From Trichosporon coremiiforme (Eukaryota > Basidiomycota > Tremellomycetes > Trichosporonales > Trichosporonaceae): 64,000 nucleotides of DNA. The stretch is taken from the NCBI GenBank assembly GCA_039545355.1, contig BCJJ01000003.1:2191092-2255091 (forward strand), in the 5' to 3' direction. The first letter of the stretch is position 1. The number at the start of each line of letters is the position of its first letter. The notes under the pieces are model-generated. The model ran no database searches. It worked only from the letters and a program-made list of their open reading frames with translations, and was not told the origin of the DNA. Positions 47,476 to 59,757 of this stretch are shown here, piece by piece. The translations under genes were made by a program, and so were the position numbers.

Positions 47476-47798
47476 AGAAGGAAGACAGGCGTGGACGGGG
47501 ATACCTCGGCCGACTTCGGGATTACGTTTGAGTGAAGGTAGGAACGGGGAGAGGGTTGCAGTGGTGGATGGCTCTGAGTCACCCAAGGGAAGGGCGGTTT
47601 TATCAGATAACGAAAGTGCCCTCGCCCCTCCCCCCATTCAGACCCAGACTCCTTCGATCAGCCCAAGACCCACCCGCCCCTGCCTCCTTCCTCACCGACT
47701 AACCCTCACCCTCCTTCCACCATCCTCGACAACACGCATCCATCCATCCCCATCCACCACCACCACCACTCTCACCCCCGGCACTGGCCTCTTCAGCG
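46704..47798. other. Intergenic region with short tandem repeats
   Basis: About 1.1 kb between TRM61 and the Zn2Cys6 gene. It contains GTGTCGCG repeats near 47335-47358 and repeated GAGCACGA units near 47445-47474. The last 200 bp are a pyrimidine-rich leader with CCATC and CCACCA runs. No gene seen. Confidence 0.55.
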
Positions 47799-50700
47799 AT
47801 GGCCGCCCCGAGCAAATCCTCACCCCGGGCCGGCCCATCCCAGCGCCCCATCGCACCAAACATCAACACCAACACCTCGGGTCCGCAGAGAAAAGACACC
47901 TACCCACCACACACCCCGAGTGCGCTGTCCAACGTCTCCTCCCCCGTCGCGAGCACGTCCTCGGTACCGCCAAAGAGGGCACTGGAGCCAGCAGCCGACA
48001 CGCCAAACTGCCGCGGCCCGGGCACGGAACGCAAGACCGACCGCCCGCAGAGCATCATCGATCCGGCGACCGGGAAAAAGAAGCGGATCAGTCTCAGCTG
48101 TGCACAGTGTAAGTTCCTCCACTGCATGCATGTGGGCAAGCAAAACCATACTGACACCCAAGGCGCGAAGCGAAAGCAAAAGGTAAGCCTGATCCACAGA
48201 CAATGTGGGCAAAAGTTTTCAGGAAACATGGACCACCAGCAGCCAACATCCATACTGACCAGCAGTGCAACAGGGAGTACCCATGTCAACACTGTGAGTA
48301 GCACCGAGTGTTTGCGGCGAGTATCCCGGAAAACTGACGGTTGCAGGTCTCGGTGAGTCTTGAGTGCTTGCGGCTTTTCGACGGACCCACGAGCCCCGCC
48401 CGGCCCGCCCGGCTGTGTCGTCGCACTAAAGTTCTCGGTCACCTCTTGTGCCAGTGCTAACCGCGTCCGAAGCGAGAAAAGTCCCTGAGCTATGCGTAAG
48501 TACTCATTCCTTTTCCCACTTTGGTCCACTTTGGTCACTGTCAGCAAGCGCCGGGGTCCATCGGCGTTCGGGCCCTCGGCGACCGCGACCAGCGGCGGCA
48601 TCCATCCCGCACCACCAAAGCATGCATGCATACTGACAGAGTGGCAGGTACCCTACACGCCCGTGTCGAGTTCGAACAACACGGCCGGCCTCGACCCCGC
48701 GACCCAGGAGCGCCTCGAGCGCATGGAAAACGTCCTCTCCGTCGTCGTGAGGCACAACCCTGGCATGGGCGGGTACGATGCCGTCCGAGAGTGGCTCAAC
48801 TGTGAGTTTTACCTTGCTTTCATGGCCACAAGAGTCTGCGCACTTGCGCCGTTAGGGAAAACGAGCACCACGGGGCGCTTTCCAGCTTAAGATTGAAAGG
48901 CTCGACATGGCGAGGTGGCGCCGCCATCAACTTGCATCCTGGACGCTCCTGGACTGTCGCACCGCGGCACCCGTGCATGCGTCCTGCCAGTGGCTCTTCG
49001 CAGCGGCACCCCTGCATCACGGTCTCTCCCTGTCACAACTGCATTCCGTCGAGTCCTGCAACACTCCTGTGGTGCTCCTGCAGTGATCCTGCAACACGGT
49101 CCTGCAATTACATGGCGGAATCTGTGGCACTCGTGCCCGCAGCGACCAGTGTTGTGGCAAGCAGACCTCTGCTCGCGCTTCGTTGGTCCGTGGCCGGACA
49201 GAATGCTGGGATGTTTGGCCGCTTGGAGATTCCCAGCAAGCGGACCGGTGGTCAGCTGGACTGACCCACTGTGTGCCTGTTGGCCAGACGCATATCCAGT
49301 GGAGCACAGTCTGCTCGGATACCACACTGCTCGCCTGTCAGAAGGCACGGCGAGGGCGCAGTGCCAGGCGCGAGGAAGTTGTCTCCACGAAGTCGCGAAA
49401 TGATCGTTGGTGGCCCACCTCCGCTCTGAGCGCTCTGAGATTTCATGCCCATACCTCGAAGCAATACTGACAGCAGCCTCCGCGTTCCAGCGCTTCCTGG
49501 CCTCGACGCCGTCGACATCGACGCCCGTGTCGCCCTCGGCCTTGATTCCGCATCATTTACACAATCCCGCGTCGTCTTCTAGTCGGCCGAGAGTGGCGAG
49601 CACGCCACATGCGATCAACACGGACGAGATTGAGCATATTGACAAGCCGGGGGAGGAGGAGTCGCGCATCGGCAAGGGATGGCTGGGAGATGTGGACGGG
49701 TAAGTCAACTAGCAAGCTTTCGGCGCGACAGCGCGAGGGGCTGCCATCCCCCTCCCACTGCTTTAAACATGTTGCTAACGACGACAGCGGTGTACCGGAA
49801 ACTGTGCGTTGATTAACATGGTGCCACCCCTTCGTGGCACACGAAACAAAATACACTAACGACACCAGATGCGCACCGACGAGAGCGTAACGATGCGAAT
49901 CGACATGCACGGCACGCCGGCCGAGAACCTGCAGCGGCTGATTACCGACTGCGGCGTGTCGCCGCACAAGGTGCAGGAGCTGATCCAGGAGCTGCCGCCC
50001 AAGCCCTTCGCCGACCGGCTCATTGACTGGTTCTTCTCGAATCTGAATCTGGTCCGGTATCCCATTGACGAGCGGTTGTTTCGGATATGTAAGTCTAGTC
50101 GAGATTGCAGCCTCGGGCCGCAATCGAGTGGTTCTTGGGCCACAGAGATCCTGTGGCATAGAATGTTGCTTGTGGCTCTGTACCACTCGGCAACTCATGT
50201 CACGGGTAGGCTTGTGGCAGTGTCTGTATGGACATAGTGGCTCCCAGGAAGGCTTTAGAAATTTATGAGGATGAAAAGCTGACCTCTCAGCGTACGAGGA
50301 CCTGTACAACAAGACGACGTCGGTCGACCCGGCAAACGTGCGCGCGCTCCCGCTCGTCTTCATTGTGCTCGCCATGGCCGTCCGGCTGGTCCCAGAAGGC
50401 TGGGCGGGCGACGAGAACACGCGCAAAATTTCCTCGCTCAGGATGTACTGGAGCTGTAAGTGTTGCTTTCTAATTATTTTCTGTCTCCCCCTCCAAGTCC
50501 ATACTAACGCGCAGCCCGCCGCAGTATTCTCATCGCGACAGCGCTGCAGTCCGAATCGATCGAGCTCGTCGTCACCCGCCTCCTCAGTGCCATGTACCTG
50601 GTGCAAATCCACGACCGGCGTTTGACCGAATGCTGGTCGCAGCTCGGCGCGAGTCTGCGCACGGCACAGGCGATCGGGCTCCATCGCGACGGCACTAAAC

Positions 50701-52432
50701 TCGGTCTCGACCCGTTCCAGACGGAATACCGGAGGCGGCTGTGGAGTTATCTGTACCATGCGGACAGGCTGTATTCGCTGATTCTGGGACGCCCGCCGAG
50801 CATCTCGGACGCGTACACTGATGCCCTGTAAGTTCGAGCGAGGAGCGCACAGCGCGATGAGCAAACCCATGTTTTCTCTCCCCATGGTCCTCCTCTGTCC
50901 TCCTCTGCCATTAGCAGTGCGTAGAAAATTCCCACTAACATAACCCAGTCCGCCCTCCAACGTCGACCTGAACGAGTACGACCTGCACAACGCGCACGCG
51001 CCGATCCCGCAGCCGAAACCCCTCTCCGAGCCGACGACAGCCACCTTCCTGATCCTGCGCCGGCAGCTGTCGGCCATTATAGGCAGGATCGTGCATCATT
51101 TCCAGAAACTCAACGAACCGGCACAGTACGCCGACGTGCAGCGGTTGCAGGAAGAGTTGGACCAGTTCACGCAGGCCCTGCCCCCGCATTTCAGGATGAA
51201 GGATGCGGACAAGAGTCTGGATAAGCGTGAGTGTAGGCGACAGCGCGATAGCGCTGGTGCCGGAACGTTCATCGTTCATCCACACCCATCTCTGCAATGG
51301 CTTTTGTGGCAGCGGAACTTGGACGAGAGATACTGGCTAACGTACAGAACACTTCTGGCTCCCCGTGCACCGCTTTACGCTCCTGACCGAAGTGCTCGTG
51401 ACGACGATTATTCTGCACCGGCCGTGGCTCCTGCGCCGCCTGTCTTCGAACCGCTACTCCTCCAGTCGTGTGGCCTGTTTCGAATCCGCCAAGCTCGACT
51501 TTGAGATCCGCCAGTCTTTCGCGCAAGAAATCCCCAACTCGCATATGTACTCTGCCACAGGTCCATTCAAGATGTTCAACAGTGCCATGATCGCAGGTAT
51601 ATCTGCCATCATCGACCCGCGGGGTGCGGACAGCGAACAAATGCGTCGGATCCTGAGCACGTTTTTGAGGCAACACCCGCTGGAGGAGATTGAGAACCTG
51701 GACGAAACGACCAAGAAGGAAGTGTCCATCATTCACACTTTGAGTCGGAGGGCGGCACAGATCTTTGAGGATACGATGGGTCCCGGCGAGCTTAATGCGC
51801 AGGATAAGGATTCCGTGGCCCTCCTGCTCGGGTTGAGGCAGGGAGAAGATCCCTCCTCTGCTCCTCCTCCGACAACCTCTGCCCAGTCCCAGGGTGGCCA
51901 GGGCCAGGGAGGCCAACCTGTTCGCCGCCCGACGCAGAGTTGGACGAAATACATCACGACGTACGGCCAGCCGGCCGCTGTCCAGCCCAGTCCGGCAAGT
52001 TCAGAAGGAGAGGACCACAGCCAAAGACTGCTGGACCAGTGGCTGGCCCAGAACAGCATGGACGCCGTCGTGCCGTTCAGTCCCTCTGTGTCCTTCGGGT
52101 TTCCCAATATCCCCGCGCCGCTCAATCCGGGTCTCACGCCGATGCCGTACGCACACACGCCGCCGACCTTTGCGCAGACACCAGGCGCCGGACCGTCCAA
52201 CCACGTCGGGACGCCCATGGCCGGCGGAGGGTTTATGTGGGGCTCGGGCGCAGGCGGGGGCCAAGCGGGGGAAGAGGGGATACAGCAGGAACTGCCGACC
52301 GGATTGGATGGGACTGTGCTCGGCGTTGGCACGGTGAATGCGGAGGGGAGGGAGAATGACGAGTATTGGAACACGCTGATTGATGGGATCTTGGGCGGGC
52401 CGGGGATGCCGCCGAGTCATCCGGCGCAGTGA
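47799..52432 (+). CDS. Zn2Cys6 fungal-specific transcription factor
   Basis: Multi-exon gene. A disordered Ser/Pro N-terminus leads to a zinc cluster of spacing CX2CX6CX5CX2CX8C, assembled from exon 1 (to 48108), 48163-48182, 48266-48293, 48347-48352 (6 nt) and 48473-48495. Cys2 and Cys5 codons are each split by an intron. All six Cys and the basic AKRKQK loop are present. Exon boundaries just after 48495 are uncertain. A helix with QERLERMENVLSVVV follows; an unusually long 675-nt intron (48802-49476) comes next. The middle homology domain (PF04082) includes LLSAMYLVQIHDRRLTECW, LRTAQAIGLHRDG and RRRLWSYLYHADRLYSLILG. The C-terminus is Gly/Pro-rich with Asp/Glu near the end (a possible activation region). 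Binds DNA probably as a dimer; targets unknown. Confidence 0.85.
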
Positions 52433-53054
52433 CGAGCGAGCGAGGGTAGTATGGTGTGAGGGTGGATGGAGAAGGGGGAAGGGGGAGAGTTGGCAGAGAT
52501 GAGTTAGGAGTTTGTAGAGAGGGGAGTGGAGTGGTACAGACGGGAAGATGGAGGCTGGAGAGGAGAGAGTAGAGGTTTAGAGTACAGGTACATAGAGCGA
52601 TCAGCAGTAACATGTACATAATAGCACCGTACACAATGCACTTTTACAATGGAAACTCGACGGCTGGTGACTCACCTCGGCTTCACCCTCGGACTCACAC
52701 TCGACTTCACCCTCGGGCTCACCTCGGACTCGCCAGCCACACCCCACCACAGCCACAGCCACATTCCGCTCGGCTCTGCCACCGTTGCCCAGGGCTCATC
52801 CCCCCCTCTCCCTCCGCTCATGTTACATACGCCCCAATGCATGCTCAAAAGATGATACAGTACACCGATCCGGATTTGCGGTAAAAAGGATGAATGCTCC
52901 CATGCTATCATTTTGTTTTTTCGTGTATTTCGTAAACTCATTCCCTGCTCCTCCTCCCGTCCTCCTCCCCTACCCTCCCCTACACCTCCCCTAAACCTCC
53001 TACAGCTCCCCCGCAGACCGCAGACTAAAGAGCACTAGAGAGCACTAGAGAGCA
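52433..53054. other. Convergent 3' region with a degenerate 12-bp repeat
   Basis: Between the Zn2Cys6 stop and the kinase stop. 52671-52733 holds about five degenerate copies of CTTCACCCTCGG/CTCACCTCGG. The 10-mer AGAGCACTAG is repeated tandemly from about 53027 into the end of the kinase frame. No gene seen. Confidence 0.6.
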
Positions 53055-56000
53055 CTAGAGAGCCCCGGGGGACTCACACTCCAGCGGTGAAGACACCTGC
53101 ACGGGCGACGTGAATTCCACGGGAGACGCACACTCCACTGGTGACGCGACCTCAACGGGGGACGCAACGACTGCCTCCTCGCCCGGGACACGCGGCGAGA
53201 CTTCCACCTCGACGACCTCGACCAGCTTCGTGGGACCGGTGGAGGGGATGTCGGTCGTGTTGATGCTGAGGGTTTCCATGTGCGCGCGCTGCGGCTTGCC
53301 CTCTGTCTTGCCCTCTGTCTTGCCCTCTGTCCTGGCCTCCACCGTTCCCTCGACTGGGGTGGCAGAGGTCGCAGAGTCGGTGGGGTTGGGGGCCTGCACC
53401 GGTGTACGCGAAGCAGCACCAGGACTGCCGGCGACGTGACTCGCCCCCGGACTCGAGGGCGAGATGTTGACGCGCCGGACAAAGTCTGCCAGCTTGTTCC
53501 GCTTTGGCGAAGACACTGCCGGCGGCTCGATCTTCGCTGAGCTTTGGCCCGTCGAAGATGCACGCTTTGAGGGCGAGATGCGTTCTGGCGTAGACGGGGC
53601 TGGGTCCAGTTCCGAGTGGAGCTGGATCGGCGACGCGGCGAGTGGCGACGCGCATTCGACAGGCGAGGCGCACTCGACGGGAGATGCGCACTCGATGGGA
53701 GACGAGACGAGGTCGGGCGACGCGGCGGCCGGCGACTGTATGAGTTCCGGGGACGCGGCCATGACGGGCGAGTCGACGATTTGCGGCGAGTCCACCATGG
53801 CCGGACTCGCGACCATCTCGGGACTCGCGACGACGGCAGCCTTCTCCAACGGGTCCTCCAGCGCCACATCCATCGAGGATCCGGGACTCTCGACGAGCTC
53901 GGGGGACTGGCTGTCGCCCACCAGCCTTCCGGACAGGATACGCGGGGGCTCGCGTTCCTCCCCTTCCTCGCTGAGCGCGTACGAGTCCATCGACCCCGTG
54001 TTCATGCTCGCGCTCCTTGACATACTCAAGCGGTTCAGACCCAGCCGGCGCATCTTCTGCACGGCCCGGATGACCGTGAACACGCGCTTCAAGGACGTAA
54101 TGGCGCTGTTGATCTCCTCGTCTGTCGGCTCCTCGAACACCTTGCCGTAGTGGAAGAGGTTCTCCTCCTCGGACATCATGGGCTGCTCGCCCCAGGCGGT
54201 CACGAAGTTGTTCCGCCTGATGTCCTCCATGGTCGAGCGGCGCTCGGGGTCCTTGCACAGCATGCCTGTCACGAGGCTCTTCAGGGCCGGGTTCCAGTCG
54301 TCGGGGATCACGGGGTCCGTCTCGCGCACAAGCGTGAAGAGCTCGATCGTGTTGGACGCGTTGAAGGGGAGGCGGCCAGTCAGCATGCAGTAGAGCGTCA
54401 CGCCGAGCGCCCAAATGTCCACTGCCTTGCCGTGGATGTCCATGCTCGAAACCGTGAAGCTCTCGGGCGAGAGGTACGCGGGACTTCCACCCGTGGTCTT
54501 GATCCGGTCGTCGTCGGTCGTGGCAAAGATCTCCGACACACCGAAATCGGCCAGCTTGACCATGGTCCGGTCAGAGTTGAACAGGAGGTTGTCCGGCTTG
54601 ATCTGGAAGCGGAGTCAGCACAGGCAGAGGAAACTCTAACTCACGTCCCGGTGCGCGACGCCGTTCGCGTGCAGGTACTCCAATCCAAGACAGATCTGGC
54701 GGAAGTACTCGCGCGTGCACTCCTGGGAGAAGGGGGGCTGGGCGTCCTTGTCGTCCTGCCCCAGCTTGACGTTCATCAACACGCCGCCGGGGAGGTACTC
54801 GAGAACCAAGAACAGAGAGTCGGCGTTCTGTACAGATATAGCTTCGAACAGGTGAACCACCTGTGGGTCAGTGTTGCATCTTCGGCGTGACGCACGTTCG
54901 GGTGACTGTGAAGGTCAGCTTCGCACAAGAACGAGCAACTCACTCGAGCTTCTTCATAACCGCGATCTCCTTTCTAATGAGAAACAGCGGGTCGTCTCTG
55001 AGCTTCTTCTCCATGTCGTCGTCGCCGCCGTAGACGTAGTCCATCGCCGGTCCGTCGCCTGGCTTTCGCGGGCTGGGGGGGCCGGGCCGTCGTCGGCGAC
55101 GTTCACGGAACGCCTTGGCCTGACGCTCCTGCAGCGCCTGCTGTTTCAGGCGCGACTTTGAGAACTCTTTTACAGCCTGAAAGTTAGCTTCGACTCGCGA
55201 CAAAGAGTAAGGCGCAGAATCATGCCGGGAGCGCATGTGCGGCCATGTGTACGCACATATTCAATTCCGGTCCCCACGTCGATAGCGTGCTCGACCGAGG
55301 CGTACGAACCCTTGCCCAGCGTCTTGCCGAGGCGGTACTGGTTGACCATGCGCTGGCCGTCGCCCGTGCTGCGCGTCTCGCCGTAAATAGTCTCACGGAC
55401 GCGGTGCGTCGAGCTCTCGCGCCTGTGTCTCCTCTCGGCGCTGCTGGGCATTTGCGGGCGCTGGTCCTGCGTGCCCGCAGAAGGGGAGGGGATGCGGGGC
55501 ATGTACACTCTCGGGGAGCTCGGTGTCGGGGCGGGGGTGGCGACGAGGCTGGCGAGGTTCTTCCCCGTCGCTCCCGGCGGCATGGAATCGTACGGGGTCG
55601 AGTACAGCGGCGCCGTGCTGGACGAGTTGGCCGAGTTGCCGCGCGACACGCTGAACTGCGGCGGCACGTTCATGCTCTGCTGTGCTGGGGTGTGCACGAA
55701 GCTCGAACTCGCCGTCGAGGCCGTCTCGACGTCTTCGCCGGGCGATTCATACTCCTCTGGCTCCTCTAAAATTAGCACTTCATTCGGCATGGCGGATCCA
55801 CCCAGCAGCATCGGGTTGTCGATTGGCGTCACGGGCGTAGGGGGCGACACGATGGTAGCGGGCGGCCCGCCTGGCGGTAAGAGAAGGCTGGGGCGGCCTG
55901 CTGTGCTCGGCGCGGGCTTGGTCGACGAAGTGGCTGGAGGGCCGTTCGCGGTGGAGTCGGTAGTCAAGGCTGGTGCTCGTGCTGCTGGTGCCGGTGCGGA

Positions 56001-56069
56001 GGTCGGGGCTGGTGCGGGTGCGGATGCGGGTGCGGGGGAGGGGTCCATTGTTGTTGTTGCGTTTGGCAT
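53055..56069 (-). CDS. CaMKK/Ssp1-like protein kinase (candidate Snf1/AMPK-activating kinase)
   Basis: About five exons, roughly 900 residues. A Pro/Ala-rich N-terminus of about 235 residues precedes the kinase domain: YRLGKTLGKGSYASVEHA (Gly loop), VKEFSKSRL (candidate ATP Lys), a long basic insert (RERRRRRPGPPSPRKPGDG) and HPNVVHLFE. Then come AHRD|IKPDNLLF (catalytic loop, split by an intron), KLADFGVSE (DFG) and GGSPAYLSPE (SPE for APE). The basic insert between lobes is typical of CaMKK, Elm1/Sak1/Tos3 and S. pombe Ssp1, which phosphorylate Snf1/AMPK. The C-terminal 300 residues carry over 25 Ser-Pro pairs, with ASPVECASPVE repeats, and TEGKTEGKTEGK. The gene ends within tandem AGAGCACTAG repeats. 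Confidence 0.82.
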
Positions 56070-57499
56070 GTCGGTGGAGAGTCAAGAAGCAGAAGCAGTC
56101 GACATGGCCGAAAGTCGAGAGCGCGAAAGGAAGGGACAGTCGTAGACAGAGAGAATAGAATGGAGAATGGGATTGAGTTTAGTGGATATGATTGAATGTT
56201 AGTTGGCTGGGTGGGTCACGATGGATAGGTGTCTTGGGAGGACCGTTCCTGAGATCAGGTCGCATCAGGCTTCAGCTTTACGTTCAGGTCGACGTTCAGG
56301 TCTCGTCGATACGCATATGCGCGCGATGTCCCAGCATGTCTGGCATGCGGGCATGCGTTGCGATGCGCGACTGCAATACTGCAATGCGATGCATCTCTCT
56401 CCAGCTCTGCAGCATTACCACGGCTATCTCGCACTGCAGCGCACCCAAGACAACGGGCAACGCAACCTCGTGCTCACCGCGCGCCGCAGATGTCATCACT
56501 TGTGCATCACCCTTTGGTCAACTGAGACTCATGCCAGACCTCAGACTCGACTGAATGGGGGCTTCGTACCAACTTCAGACACACTTCGTCATACTGCCAT
56601 CCCCTCATCCCCCGATCCCCGTACAGTGGACACACTGAAGACGTCGTACTACTCTCCACCCCCCTCTCCCCTTCTCATGTCAGAGTCCTGCGTCCCAGAT
56701 CTCCTTTCTCACTCCAAACTCTGACCGCGGCGTGCTTGCCGTGACTTGGCCAGGTGTCTGGACTCCGATCACCCCCTGGCATGCCTGGCACCAGGCCCAC
56801 ACACTCTTCGGACACAACTCCTCCGGCAGTCTCAACTCCGACACCCCGATGCATCAATACATCGGACCTGGCCGTTGAGTTGTTGTCATGAAACGGACGG
56901 CATCGTGACCTCGTCTCACCCCGCCTCGTATCGATCATATCGACGACCCCTTTCAAACTTCGGACTTGCATGACTCCCGCATACCTCCACTAACCCTTAC
57001 GATTATAAACCAAAGACTATTGTAATTATGTACAGCATGACCTATGCGACAAGACAACACAACAAATTGCTGTGACCTAGTGACACTTGGACGAGCACCC
57101 CCAACTCTGATCCGTGGTCTCGACCCTCGCACCCTCGGCGACCCCTGCACACGTCTCATCCGACCATCCCTTCATCACCGTTAGTCAGATTCCAGCGCGC
57201 GCTGGCATTCCAGTATCGCCTCCACTTCGCCCCTTGGGCAGCGTCGTCTGCATGTATTACAGCATCCCCAACATGCCCGACATGCCCGGCATGCGACCGA
57301 GCAACGATCCTCCTCCGTATCCCAGACTGTGTGCCAGCGCGCCGCCATGCCGTCGTGCCGTGCGTGTGCTTGGCCCGACCAGTCCGCCAGGAACAGCCGC
57401 AGCCCAGGAACAGCACTGCACCTGCGCTCGGCACCTCGCGCGCATCGCGCGCATCGCTCAGTGCCTGGACGCATGAGCCTGCGCGGCTCGCTCATGCGC
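56070..57499. other. 1.4-kb gap, no gene identified
   Basis: Kinase promoter on the left, 3' flank of the gene at 57500-58562 on the right. No open frame is convincing. Short repeats such as GCATGCG/CATGCCC near 56340 and 57270 are present but not organised. Confidence 0.45.
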
Positions 57500-58562
57500 T
57501 CACTTGTACACGAGCATGCCCTGCTCCTCATCATACTGCGGGGGCAGCAAGGGCAGGTGCGGATCCCACTTGCCCAGCATGCCGGGGGAGAAGCCCGCCA
57601 TCATGGCGTAGGTGTGGTTGTAGGACATGGCCACGGCCGCGTCGATGCCGGGGCGGAAGGAGAGGTCGAGCAGGATGCGCACAATGTCGAGCACGTCGTG
57701 GAGGGGCGGGAAGACGAAGGGGCGTAGTCTGTAGGTGGGCAGCGTGGCTAGGGCCTGTGCGTGTTAGTGCATTGCTGGGGAGGGTGGAGAGCGAGTGAGT
57801 GATGGTGGGGGTTGCTGGTGTGATTGAGCGGGGGCGGGGGAGGCTGGGGGAGGCGCTGGGGAAGACGCGGGGTCTGGTGACGGGTGACCAGGTGACCAGG
57901 TGACAGTGACGACCTTCCTCGCCAAGAGATCTGCAGACTCGCCACTCACCTCGTGATAGACCTGCTCGGCCCACTGGTCCGTCTCCCTCCGCCACTCCTC
58001 GAGCGTGGCGTGGACTGCGCTCTCGCTGCTCCTCCGGCGCATCCTCGCAACGGCGCCAGGCAGGCCGACCTTGATCAAAGGGCGAGCCTTGAGGTTCCTG
58101 GACGAGTGTCAGCGATCCGTTCTTCTACGCCTCCCTTCCACCAGGTCCACCGGATATCACCAGGCATACTTGCCGGCCTTGCCTGCCGGCAAGCCCTCCA
58201 GAGCACACTCACATCTCATAAACACGATCAAACACAGCAAGCGTGAGACAGTCTCCATCAATGGCGTCCCACTGCCCACACTTCTGCGCAAGGAGCCAGC
58301 TCCGACTCGCGAGCCGCGCCGCCTCGAGCGTGCGCGACAGCCAGTCCTCCCTCTCGCCCGTGTACGGGAAGAAGTTCTTCGTGACCCACGGTTCTCGCTG
58401 GCGGCGGGGGAAGCTTTTCGTCGAACGCCAGGGGAGTTTCCGTCTCTTCTTGGGAGTTGATGAGGGTGTCGGGCTTTGGAGTGAGCGCGGACGGTGTGGG
58501 TCGCTGGAGCCAAGGTCGTCGCTCGTCCGCGGCGAGAGGGGGGTGGAGATGTCGACTGTCAT
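57500..58562 (-). CDS. Unknown conserved-looking protein
   Basis: Three exons, about 240 residues. I do not recognise the family. The N-terminus (MTVDISTPLSPRTSDD) is Ser/Pro-rich, then a basic stretch (PKKRRKLPWRSTKSFPRRQR). A folded-looking region follows: NFFPYTGEREDWLSRTLEAA, WDAIDGDCLTLAVFDRVYEM, NLKARPLIKVGLPGAVARM and, in the last exon, LDIVRILLDLSFRPGIDAAV with AMSYNHTYAMMAG. Introns are long for this region (about 115 and 190 nt). Exon joins keep the frame (AT|G Met at the first). No signal peptide. The start could be further upstream, but this is the first ATG giving the whole frame. Confidence 0.55.
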
Positions 58563-59757
58563 GCTGGTCGAGGAATTGGTCGGCTTCAGGTCGCAATGCG
58601 GCACATGGCGAGTGAGGAGGAGGGGAGACGGTGACGACGGGCGAGAGTAGGGGATGTACGGGTGTGGACAATAGCAGTAGAGCGCAGGATGAGCTACCCG
58701 TGACCGTCCTCCCCCTTTCCCGAGGCGGGCGCCCGCACTGGTTGCATCGCCTGCGTTCCTCAGCACGGCCGGGAAAGCGTGCCAAGGACGGGCGGTCAGT
58801 GCCGGAGATGAGGGGTCGGACATTGGGAGCACATGGCTGACTGGCTGTGAGTGAGGGGTGTGAGTGGTGCTAGCTTGGAGCTAGTCGTCGGGACATGGTC
58901 AATGGTGAATGAGGAAGCGGCAAAAGTTCTTGGACAAGGTGGGAGTGTGAAGATGCTGGGCGAGACACAAGTTCTTGGCTCTCTCCATGGTGCACTCGGG
59001 TAAGTAGACATAATCCCGGGGACACGTTGAGAGTATAAGAAAGGGTGGCGAGCGGGGAAACTCAGGCCCGTGCGTGGATGTGAATGAAGATGCAGCGATC
59101 AAGCAGCGCGGATCACACGACCATGCGCGATCACCACATTCCACCCTCAATCTCCCCCTCCTGCGTCCCATGACCTGGTCTCCAGTCCTCCGATCTCATC
59201 CCCGCTCCCCTGCATCCACTCTAATCATCCGCATCGGAATATCCCATTGGCCCTCCATCCCTCCATCAGAACATGACACGCTCGCCTAACCCCCAACGAG
59301 CCTATGACACGCCAGAGATAACGATGGCGCCTTCACTCCTGCTGTCGGACTTGGCCGAGCACGCGCAACGTGCCTGGCAAAGCTCGTGACTCCCAAGCAC
59401 TCTGGTGACATCGCGTACATCGCACTCGGCCCATTCTTGTCCATTTCTTCTGCATCCTCTGCACAACCATGCTCATTACTCACTGTTCTACGCGGGTGCA
59501 TCACGTCATTCACGTGTGGACAGCACTAGTCCACTCACCATTGACGGAGAAGCCCGACGTGTGTCTTCTGACTCTGGCATGGCGACGATATTCACAGACA
59601 TCGTTTGACCGGCGGCCGCCTCGGCGTCGTCGACACGGAACGGTCGAACGACATGGGTCGCGAGACTGAGCCGTGGAAGAAAGGTACTTAAGAGCTAGCC
59701 TCGGCTGAGCAAGAGCACCATCAGCAGCAAGCTTCCCACGAACTCTTAACGACAATC
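58563..59757. promoter_or_regulatory. Divergent intergenic region before the TauD-type gene
   Basis: 1.2 kb between divergent start codons. No gene, TATA box or repeated element stands out. Confidence 0.4.
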
